Shown here piece after piece: positions 50,041 to 57,503 of a DNA stretch of 64,000 nucleotides (position 1 is the first letter of the stretch; each line of letters opens with the position of its first letter). Origin of the DNA: Bacillota bacterium. Its GTDB lineage: Bacteria; Bacillota; Clostridia; Christensenellales; SZUA-584. The position numbers and the translations under genes were made by a program. Location of the stretch: contig JAEWCC010000058.1 of the NCBI GenBank assembly GCA_023390815.1, positions 1 through 64,000 of the forward strand. The letters are read 5' to 3'. The notes beneath the pieces were generated by a model that worked only from the letters and a program-made list of their open reading frames with translations, was not told where the DNA came from and did not search any database.

Positions 50041-51138
50041 ATGAAGAAGATTTTGATCATTGTGCTGGCGCTGATGCTGGCGCTGACTGCGCTGGCAGGC
50101 TGCAGCACCAATAACAATCAGCCGAGCGCAACGCCCGCTGCCACCGAAACGGTCAGTGAAACACAGACCGCAACGGAACCGGCGACGACCAGCGAAACGA
50201 ATGCTGCGGTGAAGACCGGCCTTGGCATGGTGGTTTCCGTTGCGAAATCCACGAGCGCTACGGGTAGTGACGCTGCACTGGCTGAAGCCGACATCGTAAT
50301 GGCGGCGGTAACGCTGGGTGCGGATGGCAAGATCGCTGATGTCAAGATCGATATGACGCAGTCCAAGGTGAACTTTGACGCGACGGGTCAGCTGACCACG
50401 GACATCGCGGCTGAAGTGAAGACCAAGGTAGAACTGGGCGGTGAATACGGCATGGCTTCCGCTTCGGGCATCGGCAAAGAGTGGTACGAGCAGATTGCTG
50501 CGCTGGAAGATTGGATGGTCGGCAAGACGATCGACGAAGTGAAGGCAATGCAGCTGGATGCCGAAGGCAAACCGGCGGAAGCGGACCTCACTTCGAGCGT
50601 GACGGTTCACGTTTCGGATTACATCAAGGCGGTTGATAAGGCTGTTGCCAACGCGAAGGATTTCGGCGCAACGGTATCGGGCGCGACCAAGACCGGCCTT
50701 GGCACCATCGTATCGCTCGCGAAGTCTACGAGCGCTGCGGCGGATGCGGAAGGCCTTGCGCAGACGGACAACGTAGCGATTGCGGTTACGGTTGACGAAA
50801 GCGGCGTCATCGTAGGCGCGATGATCGATACGGCACAGGTCAAGATCAATGTTGATTCGAAGGGCGTTGTGACGACGGATCTCGCGGTTGAGCAGAAGAC
50901 GAAGGTGGAACTGGGTGCCGAATACGGCATGGCTTCCGCTTCGAGCATCGGCAAGGATTGGTTCGAGCAGTCTGCGGCGCTGGCACAGTGGATGATCGGC
51001 AAGACGATCGACCAGGTGTCCGCAATCCAGATGGATGCGGAAGGCAAGACGACTGAGGCTGACCTCACTTCGAGCGTGACGATCCATGTGAGCGATTACA
51101 TCAAAGCTGCCCAGAAGGCAGTTGCAAACGCTGGCTGA
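50041..51138 (+). CDS. Duplicated FMN-binding-like lipoprotein (PplA-type)
   Basis: This 365-residue lipoprotein has a lipobox LAGC (Cys21), a Thr/Ala linker and two tandem copies of a 159-residue domain (repeat spacing exactly 477 bases). Each copy ends in DLTSSVT followed by hVSDYIKA (D182-T188 and D341-T347). This resembles the D-x-x-S-G-A-T flavinylation site of RnfG/NqrC/PplA-type FMN-binding domains, with Gly and Ala replaced. A true SGAT (residues 213-216) also lies between the repeats. The next gene is ApbE, the flavin transferase that modifies such sites. Listeria PplA is likewise a lipoprotein with two flavin sites. The role, extracytoplasmic electron carrier, is inference. Confidence 0.7.
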   Translation: MKKILIIVLALMLALTALAGCSTNNNQPSATPAATETVSETQTATEPATTSETNAAVKTGLGMVVSVAKSTSATGSDAALAEADIVMAAVTLGADGKIADVKIDMTQSKVNFDATGQLTTDIAAEVKTKVELGGEYGMASASGIGKEWYEQIAALEDWMVGKTIDEVKAMQLDAEGKPAEADLTSSVTVHVSDYIKAVDKAVANAKDFGATVSGATKTGLGTIVSLAKSTSAAADAEGLAQTDNVAIAVTVDESGVIVGAMIDTAQVKINVDSKGVVTTDLAVEQKTKVELGAEYGMASASSIGKDWFEQSAALAQWMIGKTIDQVSAIQMDAEGKTTEADLTSSVTIHVSDYIKAAQKAVANAG

Positions 51139-51151
51139 ACCCTATAAAATC

Positions 51152-51182
51152 AAGGGGATTATCCCATGCGGATAATCCCCTT
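51152..51182 (+). terminator. Strong hairpin between lipoprotein and ApbE genes
   Basis: AAGGGGATTATC (51152-51163) pairs perfectly with GATAATCCCCTT (51171-51182) around a 7-base loop. The downstream T tract is poor (ATATTGTTT), so it may be a partial terminator or mRNA-stabilising stem that sets lipoprotein above ApbE levels. Confidence 0.65.
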
Positions 51183-51191
51183 ATATTGTTT

Positions 51192-52283
51192 ATGAAGAAT
51201 ATTATTGTTTATATTTTGTTGGCCTGTCTGTTGCTGCCTTTGGCAACCGGCTGTGCACCGCAGGAAACCGCATATGAGAAGCACCAGTACGAGTTTTACG
51301 ACACGTTTGACACGGTCGTCATCGTAATGGCTTTTACGCGCTCGCAGGAGGAGTTCGACGCGCTGTCGGATACCGTTCACAGCCGCATGCTGGAGCTTCA
51401 CCAATTATTCGACATCTACCACAACTACGAAGGGATCAACAATTTAAAGACGATCAACGATAACGCGGGCATCCAGCCGGTTAAGGTGGACGCGCAGATC
51501 ATTGACCTCTTGAAGCAGGCGAAGCAGTGGGACGAAACGACCGGCGGCATCGTCAACGTGGCGATGGGCGCGGTGCTGAAGATCTGGCACAACTACCGCG
51601 AAGCGGGCATGTTGGACGAAGCGACTGCGGAGCTTCCGCCGCAGGACGCGCTGGAAGAGGCCGCGCAGCACACCGATATCAATCAGGTCGTCATTGACGA
51701 AGCTGCTTCAACCGTGTATCTCGCCGACCCGGACATGAGCCTCGACGTGGGAGCGATGGCGAAGGGATATGCCGTTGAGGCAGTGGCGGACGAGCTCATC
51801 GCGCAGGGGTACGATTCCGTGCTCATTAGCGGCGGTGGCAACGTACGCGCGATCGGCGCACCGAAGGACGGCGAGCGTGACAAGTGGAGCGTGGGGATTA
51901 CCGACCCGGAGATATCGACAGACCTTATTGTGCAGCAGCAAAAGCTGCTCGATGTGGCGTATGTGAACGACATGTCGGTGGTATCGAGCGGCGGCTATGA
52001 GCGGTTCTATATGGTGGACGGCGTGCCGTATCATCATTTGATTGATCCCGAGACGCTGTATCCGGCAAACTATTATCAGGCGGTTTCAGTGCTCACAGAG
52101 GATTCGACCCGGGCGGATGCGCTCTCTACCGCGTTGTTCCTCATGCCGCCGGACGAAGCGCTAGCGTTTGCGGAAAGTCTGGAAGGTGTGGAAGCCTTGT
52201 GGGTGATGCCCGACGACACGCTGATGTACACGGACGGCGTCAAAGCCATGCTGCGCAATCTGGGCGGCGCGACAAACGGCTGA
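51192..52283 (+). CDS. apbE: FAD:protein FMN transferase (ApbE family, lipoprotein)
   Basis: This 363-residue ApbE protein has its own signal peptide and lipobox (LATGC, Cys21), so it works outside the membrane. Family motifs are YDTFDTVV at the N-terminus, the central LDVGAMAKGYAVEAVADEL (near residue 180), SGGGNVRAIGAP, and the C-terminal HHLIDPETLYPA and RADALSTALF metal site. It attaches FMN from FAD to Ser or Thr of exported proteins. The preceding lipoprotein is the obvious substrate. ATG 51192 has no Shine-Dalgarno; a strong hairpin ends 9 bases before it. Confidence 0.92.
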   Translation: MKNIIVYILLACLLLPLATGCAPQETAYEKHQYEFYDTFDTVVIVMAFTRSQEEFDALSDTVHSRMLELHQLFDIYHNYEGINNLKTINDNAGIQPVKVDAQIIDLLKQAKQWDETTGGIVNVAMGAVLKIWHNYREAGMLDEATAELPPQDALEEAAQHTDINQVVIDEAASTVYLADPDMSLDVGAMAKGYAVEAVADELIAQGYDSVLISGGGNVRAIGAPKDGERDKWSVGITDPEISTDLIVQQQKLLDVAYVNDMSVVSSGGYERFYMVDGVPYHHLIDPETLYPANYYQAVSVLTEDSTRADALSTALFLMPPDEALAFAESLEGVEALWVMPDDTLMYTDGVKAMLRNLGGATNG

Positions 52284-52358
52284 CAGGCAGACCATGATAT
52301 GCCCGCTTGATAGGCATAATGACGGGTTACTGTACATGTGAAACCACCTATATTTCTA

Positions 52359-52387
52359 TTGACACTGCCTTGCTCATGAAATAAAAT
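52359..52387 (+). promoter_or_regulatory. Promoter of the NifU-like/GGGtGRT operon
   Basis: TTGACA (52359-52364), a 17-base spacer and TAAAAT (52382-52387). The start site near 52394 lies just before the structured leader. Confidence 0.8.
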
Positions 52388-52394
52388 ATTTCAC

Positions 52395-52479
52395 GGGAAG
52401 GAAGTTCTCCCTTGGCGATAGCCAGAAACGCTTGCAGAGCTGATGACTTCTATAACAGAATAGAAGCTTCAGCTTTTTT
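52395..52479 (+). promoter_or_regulatory. Candidate pseudoknot riboswitch with leader terminator (fluoride-type-like)
   Basis: A 5' hairpin (GGGA 52395-52398 with TCCC 52408-52411) exposes GAAGTT (52401-52406) in its loop, complementary to GACTTC (52445-52450). The latter is also the 5' arm of a terminator: AGCTGA...CTTCTAT (52438-52453) with ATAGAAG..TCAGCT (52460-52474), then six T. Pseudoknot and terminator exclude each other. The block AAACGCT...AGCTGATGACTTCTA (52427-52452) closely resembles the 3' half of fluoride (crcB) riboswitches. The 5' half differs by an inserted GGC-GATA-GCC hairpin (52413-52422), so the class is uncertain. Confidence 0.55.
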
Positions 52480-52523
52480 ACTATAGCAAGCAGCATTTCA
52501 AATTACTGAGAAAGGAAATACCA

Positions 52524-53216
52524 ATGATCTATTCTTCTGAAGTGGAACATATGTGTCCGGTTGCTAAGGGCGCATATCATGGCCCCGCACCGATTCCTGA
52601 AGAGGGCAAGTGGGTACAGGCGAAGGAAATCAAGGATATCAGCGGTCTGACTCACGGGGTTGGCTGGTGCGCGCCGCAGCAGGGCGCATGCAAACTCACG
52701 CTGAATGTCAAGGATGGCATTATCGAGGAAGCGTTGGTTGAAACGCTGGGGTGCAGCGGCATGACCCATTCGGCGGCAATGGCGTCCGAAATTCTCCCGG
52801 GAAAGACGATTCTCGAAGCGCTGAACACGGACCTCGTCTGCGACGCGATCAACGTCGCCATGCGCGAGCTGTTTCTCCAAATCGTGTACGGACGCACCCA
52901 GACCGCATTTTCGGAAGGCGGGCTTCCGATCGGCGCAGGCCTTGAAGACCTTGGAAAGGGCTTAAGAAGCCAGGTCGGGACCATGTTTGGTACCAAAGCA
53001 AAGGGCGCGAGGTATCTCGAAATCGCCGAAGGTTATATTACACGCATGGCATTGGATGAAGAAGACCAGATCATCGGCTATGAATTTGTGCACATGGGGA
53101 AAATGATGAGCGCGATTAAAAAGGGCGTCGGTGCCGACGAGGCGCTGAAGCAGGCTACCGGCTCTTATGGCCGTTTTGCCGAGGGCGCAAAGTACATCGA
53201 CCCCAGACATGAATAG
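52524..53216 (+). CDS. NifU-like iron-sulfur scaffold protein (GGGtGRT partner)
   Basis: This 230-residue protein belongs to the family annotated as iron-sulfur cluster assembly scaffold. A NifU/IscU-like core with TLGCSGMTHSAAMASEIL (near residues 75-92) provides one Cys, and GWCAPQQGACK (near residue 48) two more. The C-terminal part is specific to this clostridial group. It is always found with the GGGtGRT protein, whose start is 17 bases on. The exact role is undescribed; cluster delivery or storage is the family-based guess. Confidence 0.8.
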   Translation: MIYSSEVEHMCPVAKGAYHGPAPIPEEGKWVQAKEIKDISGLTHGVGWCAPQQGACKLTLNVKDGIIEEALVETLGCSGMTHSAAMASEILPGKTILEALNTDLVCDAINVAMRELFLQIVYGRTQTAFSEGGLPIGAGLEDLGKGLRSQVGTMFGTKAKGARYLEIAEGYITRMALDEEDQIIGYEFVHMGKMMSAIKKGVGADEALKQATGSYGRFAEGAKYIDPRHE

Positions 53217-53232
53217 AAAGTGAGAATTGAAT

Positions 53233-54234
53233 ATGGCTTTATTTGAAAGTTACGAGAGAAGAATTGATCACATTCAATCCGTTCTTAAGCAGTATGGAAT
53301 CGCGAGTCTGGAAGAAGCAAAGAAGATTTGCGATGATAAGGGCTTCTCTCCTTATGATATCGTCAAAGAAATTCAACCGATCGCTTTTGAAAACGCGTGC
53401 TGGGCTTATATCGTGGGCGCGGCGATTGCGATTAAAAAGAACTGCTGTACTGCGGCGGAGGCTGCTGAAGCCATTGGCGAAGGGCTGCAGGCCTTTTGCA
53501 TCGCAGGTTCGGTCGCGGAGGACCGCAAGGTGGGCATCGGACACGGAAACCTTGGCGCGATGCTGCTTCGGGATGAAACCAAATGCTTCGCGTTTTTAGC
53601 AGGCCATGAGTCCTTCGCGGCAGCCGAAGGGGCAATCGGTATCGTCAAGAACGCAAACAAGGCGCGTAAGGAACCACTAAGAGTTATTTTGAATGGACTT
53701 GGCAAGGACGCTGCGCAGATCATCTCCCGCATCAACGGGTTTACTTACTGCCAGACGCAATTCGATTATGCGACGGGCGAAGTCAGCATAGTAAAGACAA
53801 TTCCCTACTCGAACGGTGAGCGGGCGAAGGTTCGCTGCTTTGGCGCGGACGACGTGCGCGAAGGCGTTGCGATCATGCATCTCGAAGGCGTCGATATATC
53901 GATCACCGGCAACTCCACAAACCCCACGCGTTTCCAGCACCCGGTAGCGGGAACCTACAAGAAGGAGTGCATGGAGCAGGGCAAGCGGTACTTCTCCGTC
54001 GCTTCCGGCGGCGGCACGGGCCGTACGCTGCATCCGGACAATATGGCGGCGGGCCCTGCATCGTACGGTATGACCGATACCATGGGACGCATGCATTCGG
54101 ACGCCCAGTTCGCGGGATCCTCTTCCGTTCCGGCGCACGTCGAAATGATGGGCTTCCTCGGAATGGGGAACAATCCGATGGTTGGGGCAACCGTAGCGGT
54201 GGCCGTAGCGGCTGCGGTTGCCATCAACAAATGA
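53233..54234 (+). CDS. GGGtGRT protein
   Basis: This 333-residue protein is named for its SGGGTGRT motif (near residue 260, SVASGGGTGRTLHPDNM). It has a Gly/Ala-rich C-terminus (VGATVAVAVAAAVAINK) and no recognised catalytic site. It occurs mainly in anaerobic Firmicutes and methanogens, next to the NifU-like gene. ATG 53233 is chosen; a TTG at 53227 is possible and ribosome signals are weak. Function unknown. The pair is cotranscribed from the promoter at 52359 and probably controlled by the leader switch. Confidence 0.85.
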   Translation: MALFESYERRIDHIQSVLKQYGIASLEEAKKICDDKGFSPYDIVKEIQPIAFENACWAYIVGAAIAIKKNCCTAAEAAEAIGEGLQAFCIAGSVAEDRKVGIGHGNLGAMLLRDETKCFAFLAGHESFAAAEGAIGIVKNANKARKEPLRVILNGLGKDAAQIISRINGFTYCQTQFDYATGEVSIVKTIPYSNGERAKVRCFGADDVREGVAIMHLEGVDISITGNSTNPTRFQHPVAGTYKKECMEQGKRYFSVASGGGTGRTLHPDNMAAGPASYGMTDTMGRMHSDAQFAGSSSVPAHVEMMGFLGMGNNPMVGATVAVAVAAAVAINK

Positions 54235-54277
54235 TCAATCGCCGGGGTGATAGACCGGGCTTATTGCAAACGTAGGG

Positions 54278-54302
54278 AAGCGCCGCAAGGCGCTTTTCTT
54301 TT
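54278..54302 (+). terminator. Terminator after the GGGtGRT gene
   Basis: AAGCGCC (54278-54284) pairs perfectly with GGCGCTT (54289-54295) around GCAA, followed by TTCTTTT. Confidence 0.85.
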
Positions 54303-54410
54303 GTAGCTATCATAGGTTTATAGACATTGACCGTTGTTGAATGTTCGGATATGATGAAATCAATCTCCCGCGCATAAGCCGTATAACGATTCTTAGAAGG
54401 AGACCGTACC

Positions 54411-55124
54411 ATGGCATCTGAATGCGGCCGGAACTGCATACACTGCCTGCGCAAGCTGTGTACGCGCAGCATTCCCATATTCGCATCGCTCGAATACGGC
54501 CAGCTTGAGAAGATCGCCGGTATGACTGAACATATCTCGTACCCGAAAGGCGGCGTCATCGTCCGCGAGGGTGAAACGCCTGATTTTGTAGCAATCGTCA
54601 GCGCGGGCAGTGCAAAGGCGGTGAAGTACACTGCAGATGGGCGTGAACAGATTCTGTACCTGTTCTCCGAGGGGGACTTCTTTGGGGAACAGAATTTGCT
54701 GTTCTCCCGCCCGGCGGCATACAGCGTCGCGGCGCTGGAACTGGCGGAACTTTGTTTGCTGCGCAAAGCCGCGTTTGAAACGCTGCTGGCGGAAAACCCG
54801 GATATCAGCCATAAAATCATCGGCGAGCTGGGCTGGCGGCTGGCGCATCTCGAAAACGCCGTGCAGAACATGGGGGTGCATAGCGTGGAGGCGCGCATCG
54901 CATCCGTGCTGCTGGAGCTGGCCGACAAATACGGCACCGGCGACGTGCTGCATATGCCGCTCAGCCGCGAGGGGCTGGCCAGTTACATCGGCATTGCGCG
55001 CGAAACCGTGAGCCGCAAACTGGGGCAGCTAGAAAACGACCGAGTTATTCAATCCGAGGGCAACAAAACCATTCACATCCTCAATCGGGCCACGCTCGAA
55101 GAGATTGCGGGTCTGTCTATCTGA
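54411..55124 (+). CDS. Crp/Fnr regulator with N-terminal cysteine cluster (FNR-like)
   Basis: This 237-residue protein has cysteines at 5, 9, 12 and 17 (CGRNCIHCLRKLC), then a cNMP-binding-type beta roll (GGVIVREGETPDFVAIVSAGSAK), a dimer helix, and a Crp HTH with recognition segment IARETVSRKLGQLENDRVI (near residue 200). Four closely spaced N-terminal cysteines are typical of FNR-type regulators that carry an oxygen- or NO-sensitive 4Fe-4S cluster. The next operon (ScdA/Ric-DUF1858-DUF438) has an FNR-box-like palindrome in its promoter. GGAGACC precedes the ATG. Confidence 0.9.
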   Translation: MASECGRNCIHCLRKLCTRSIPIFASLEYGQLEKIAGMTEHISYPKGGVIVREGETPDFVAIVSAGSAKAVKYTADGREQILYLFSEGDFFGEQNLLFSRPAAYSVAALELAELCLLRKAAFETLLAENPDISHKIIGELGWRLAHLENAVQNMGVHSVEARIASVLLELADKYGTGDVLHMPLSREGLASYIGIARETVSRKLGQLENDRVIQSEGNKTIHILNRATLEEIAGLSI

Positions 55125-55140
55125 TTTATCATTTTATTTT

Positions 55141-55182
55141 TTGATTCCAATCACAGAAATAATGGGGTTTATTTGGTATGCT
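55141..55182 (+). promoter_or_regulatory. FNR-type box and -10 of the Ric operon
   Basis: TTGAT-TCCA-ATCAC (55141-55154) matches the FNR consensus TTGATnnnnATCAA except for the last base. TATGCT (55177-55182) would start transcription near 55189, placing the box centre at -41.5, the class II activator position. An alternative -10, CATAAT, is at 55188-55193. Confidence 0.6.
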
Positions 55183-55215
55183 CTGATCATAATAAAGAGG
55201 TCGGAGGGATATCAG

Positions 55216-55884
55216 ATGAAACAGCAATGGGGAGAGAAAACCATCGGGAGTATCGTGGCGGTATTGCCCGCTGCGGCAGGTGTTTTCAAAATATACGGCG
55301 TCGATTATTGCTGCGGTGGCCAGCGCGTATTGTCCGGTGTGCTAAGCGAACAGCACATCGACGAAGCGGAGCTTTATGCTAAGCTCGACGAAGCGTATGA
55401 ACAGGCGCAGAGAATTGAAAGTGAGAGGGATTTTAACGCGCTGAGCGCGGGTGATCTGGTGCAGCATATCGAGAGTACGCACCATGCGTACCTGCGCGAG
55501 GCGCTGCCGCAAATCAGCGAGCTGTTCGGCACGGTTCTCCGGGCGCACGGACAAAGGCATCCGGAGTTGTTCGATCTGCACCGCGTGTACAGCCGACTGC
55601 GGGGCGATCTGGAGCAGCATCTCGTGAAGGAGGAAGCGATCCTGTTTCCCTCGCTCATAGAGGAACCTTCCGCGGAAACGAAACGCCTGTCCAAAGAGAT
55701 CAAGGCGGAACACGATGAAGCGGGCAACGCGCTGAAGGAACTGCGCCGGATATCTGGCGACTACAAGGCCCCGTCTGACGCATGCGCGACATTTGCGAAG
55801 CTGTACGAAGCGTTGGAGCGGATGGAGGACGATCTGCACAAGCACGTCCATCTGGAAAACAACATCCTGCTCCTGAACGTGTAG
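55216..55884 (+). CDS. Iron-sulfur repair di-iron protein ScdA/Ric (RIC, YtfE family)
   Basis: This 222-residue protein has the N-terminal DUF542 domain with the CC motif at 32-33 (GVDYCCGGQ) and a C-terminal hemerythrin-like domain: HIESTHHAYLRE, HGQRHPEL, HLVKEEAILFPSL, AEHDEAGNAL and HVHLENNIL give the His/Glu ligands. RIC proteins repair Fe-S clusters damaged by nitric oxide or peroxide, possibly by donating iron or removing NO. ATG 55216 follows GGAGGG. First gene of a three-gene operon. Confidence 0.92.
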   Translation: MKQQWGEKTIGSIVAVLPAAAGVFKIYGVDYCCGGQRVLSGVLSEQHIDEAELYAKLDEAYEQAQRIESERDFNALSAGDLVQHIESTHHAYLREALPQISELFGTVLRAHGQRHPELFDLHRVYSRLRGDLEQHLVKEEAILFPSLIEEPSAETKRLSKEIKAEHDEAGNALKELRRISGDYKAPSDACATFAKLYEALERMEDDLHKHVHLENNILLLNV

Positions 55885-55894
55885 GGGGATGACC

Positions 55895-56140
55895 ATGGAA
55901 GAGATCAAGTCGATTGATCTCAGCCGTTCCGTGCATTCGCTCTGCAGCGAATACCCGGAAATCGCGTCCATCATGGCGCGGCTGGGGTTTACGGATATCG
56001 TGAAGCCGGGTATGCTCGCCACAGCGGGGCGGTTTATGACGATCCCCAAGGGTGCGGCAATGAAAAACATCGATATGGATAAAATAAAAGCGGCATTGAT
56101 TCAAAACGGCTTTGAGCTGAAGGAGGGAATCCATGAGTGA
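55895..56140 (+). CDS. DUF1858 domain protein
   Basis: This 81-residue protein shows the DUF1858 layout: SIDLSRSVHSLCSEYPEIASIMARLGFTDI and a C-terminal DMDKIKAALIQNGFEL. The usual C-x-x-C is absent, leaving one Cys. ATG 55895 follows AGGGGG. DUF1858 domains commonly precede DUF438 proteins, as here, where the genes overlap by 8 bases. It is probably a partner or ligand-binding subunit of the DUF438 protein. Confidence 0.8.
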   Translation: MEEIKSIDLSRSVHSLCSEYPEIASIMARLGFTDIVKPGMLATAGRFMTIPKGAAMKNIDMDKIKAALIQNGFELKEGIHE

Positions 56141-57341
56141 ATTGATCAACAACCGGGAGCACAGACGCAATGTTTTAAAGGAGCTCATCACGGAGCTTCA
56201 CAACGGCAAGACCGTGGAGGAGGTTAAGCACCGGTTCGAGGAGACGTTCGACGGTGTGTCGGCATCGGAGATATCCGAAGTCGAGCAGGCGCTGATAATG
56301 GACGGCATGCCGGTATCCGAGGTACAGCGGCTCTGCGATGTGCATGCTGCGGTATTCAAGGGTTCCATCGAGGATATCCATCGCACGGAGCAGCCCGCAC
56401 GGCAGCCCGGCCACCCGCTGGATGTGATGAAGCAGGAGAACCGCGCGATCGAAGCGCTGATTGCGCAGATTAAGCCGAAGCTCACGGCGCTCGCGTCCGG
56501 CGATACCGGCGCAGTGGTACAGCTTCAGGAGGACTTTGCACAGCTCGGGCAGGTGGACATTCATTATCAGAAGAAGGAGAACATCCTGTTCCCATACCTC
56601 GAAAAGTACGGCATTACCGCGCCGCCCAAAGTGATGTGGGGCGTGGATGACGAGGTACGGCAGTTAGTGAAGGATACCGCAGCGGCGCTGAAAGGAGCGG
56701 ACGCGGCGGCCATTCAGGCGAAAGCGAATGAGACACTGAACCGCATCACGGAGATGATATTCAAGGAAGAGAACATACTCTTCCCCATGATGCTTGACAC
56801 GTTTACGCCGGACGAATGGAAGCATATCGCGGACGATGCCGCGGATTACGGCAATTGCCTGATCGGTTCCGTGCCGCAGTTTGTACCCGAAACGGCACCG
56901 GAAAAGCAGGCTGTGCCAGCGGCCGCGCCCGGCGAAGGCGGGCTGATATTCCCGACGGGTGTGATCAAGATGAACGAACTCGTCAGCCTGCTGGATACGC
57001 TGCCGTTCGATGTCACCTTTGTTGATAAGGACGACGTGGTAAAGTATTTCTCGCAGGGGCAGGACCGCATATTCCCGCGCACCAAAGCGGTGATCGGGCG
57101 CAGTGTGACCAACTGCCATCCGCCGGGCAGCGTGCACATCGTGGAGAAAATCGTGGCGGACTTTAAGAGCGGGGCGAAGGATCACGAAGATTTCTGGATT
57201 CATATGGGAGGACGCTATGTGTTCATTCGCTACTTCGCGGTGCGGGATGCGGCAGGGGAATACCTCGGCACGCTCGAAGTGACACAGGACATCGCGCCGA
57301 TACAAGCCATTGAGGGCGAGAAACGCCTGATGACGGAGTAA
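56133..57341 (+). CDS. DUF438-hemerythrin-PAS protein
   Basis: This 402-residue protein has an N-terminal DUF438 domain (residues 1-90), a hemerythrin-like domain with HPLDVMKQENRAIE, HYQKKENILFPYLEKYG and EENILFPMM ligand segments (about 90-240), and a C-terminal PAS domain (TLPFDVTFVDKDDVVKYFSQGQDRIF, near 290-400) with the NCHPPGS and DFWIHMGGRYVFIRYFAVRD motifs. A redox or NO/O2 sensory role is likely. Third gene of the Ric operon, with an 8-base overlap with DUF1858. Confidence 0.9.
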   Translation: MSELINNREHRRNVLKELITELHNGKTVEEVKHRFEETFDGVSASEISEVEQALIMDGMPVSEVQRLCDVHAAVFKGSIEDIHRTEQPARQPGHPLDVMKQENRAIEALIAQIKPKLTALASGDTGAVVQLQEDFAQLGQVDIHYQKKENILFPYLEKYGITAPPKVMWGVDDEVRQLVKDTAAALKGADAAAIQAKANETLNRITEMIFKEENILFPMMLDTFTPDEWKHIADDAADYGNCLIGSVPQFVPETAPEKQAVPAAAPGEGGLIFPTGVIKMNELVSLLDTLPFDVTFVDKDDVVKYFSQGQDRIFPRTKAVIGRSVTNCHPPGSVHIVEKIVADFKSGAKDHEDFWIHMGGRYVFIRYFAVRDAAGEYLGTLEVTQDIAPIQAIEGEKRLMTE

Positions 57342-57381
57342 TCATTGCAAGCGCCTGACGGCGCATCAGAGGTTTTAAGTT

Positions 57382-57409
57382 ACCGGCTTGCACATTACAA
57401 GCCGGTTTT
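57382..57409 (+). terminator. Terminator of the Ric-DUF438 operon
   Basis: ACCGGCTTG (57382-57390) pairs perfectly with CAAGCCGGT (57398-57406), followed by TTTT. Confidence 0.85.
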
Positions 57410-57503
57410 GCTTTGCATACCGGCAGGATTTAATCGTGGTTGTCAGCAATAAAGAGGCTGATTCGACTGTAGACCATAAGCGCGGGTCATGCGAGAGGTG
57501 AGT

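Noticed and set aside
49987..51087. Minus-strand open frame (366 codons) opposite the FMN-binding-like lipoprotein
   Set aside because: It is antisense to a lipoprotein with signal peptide and repeats; its repeated look only mirrors the sense-strand duplication.
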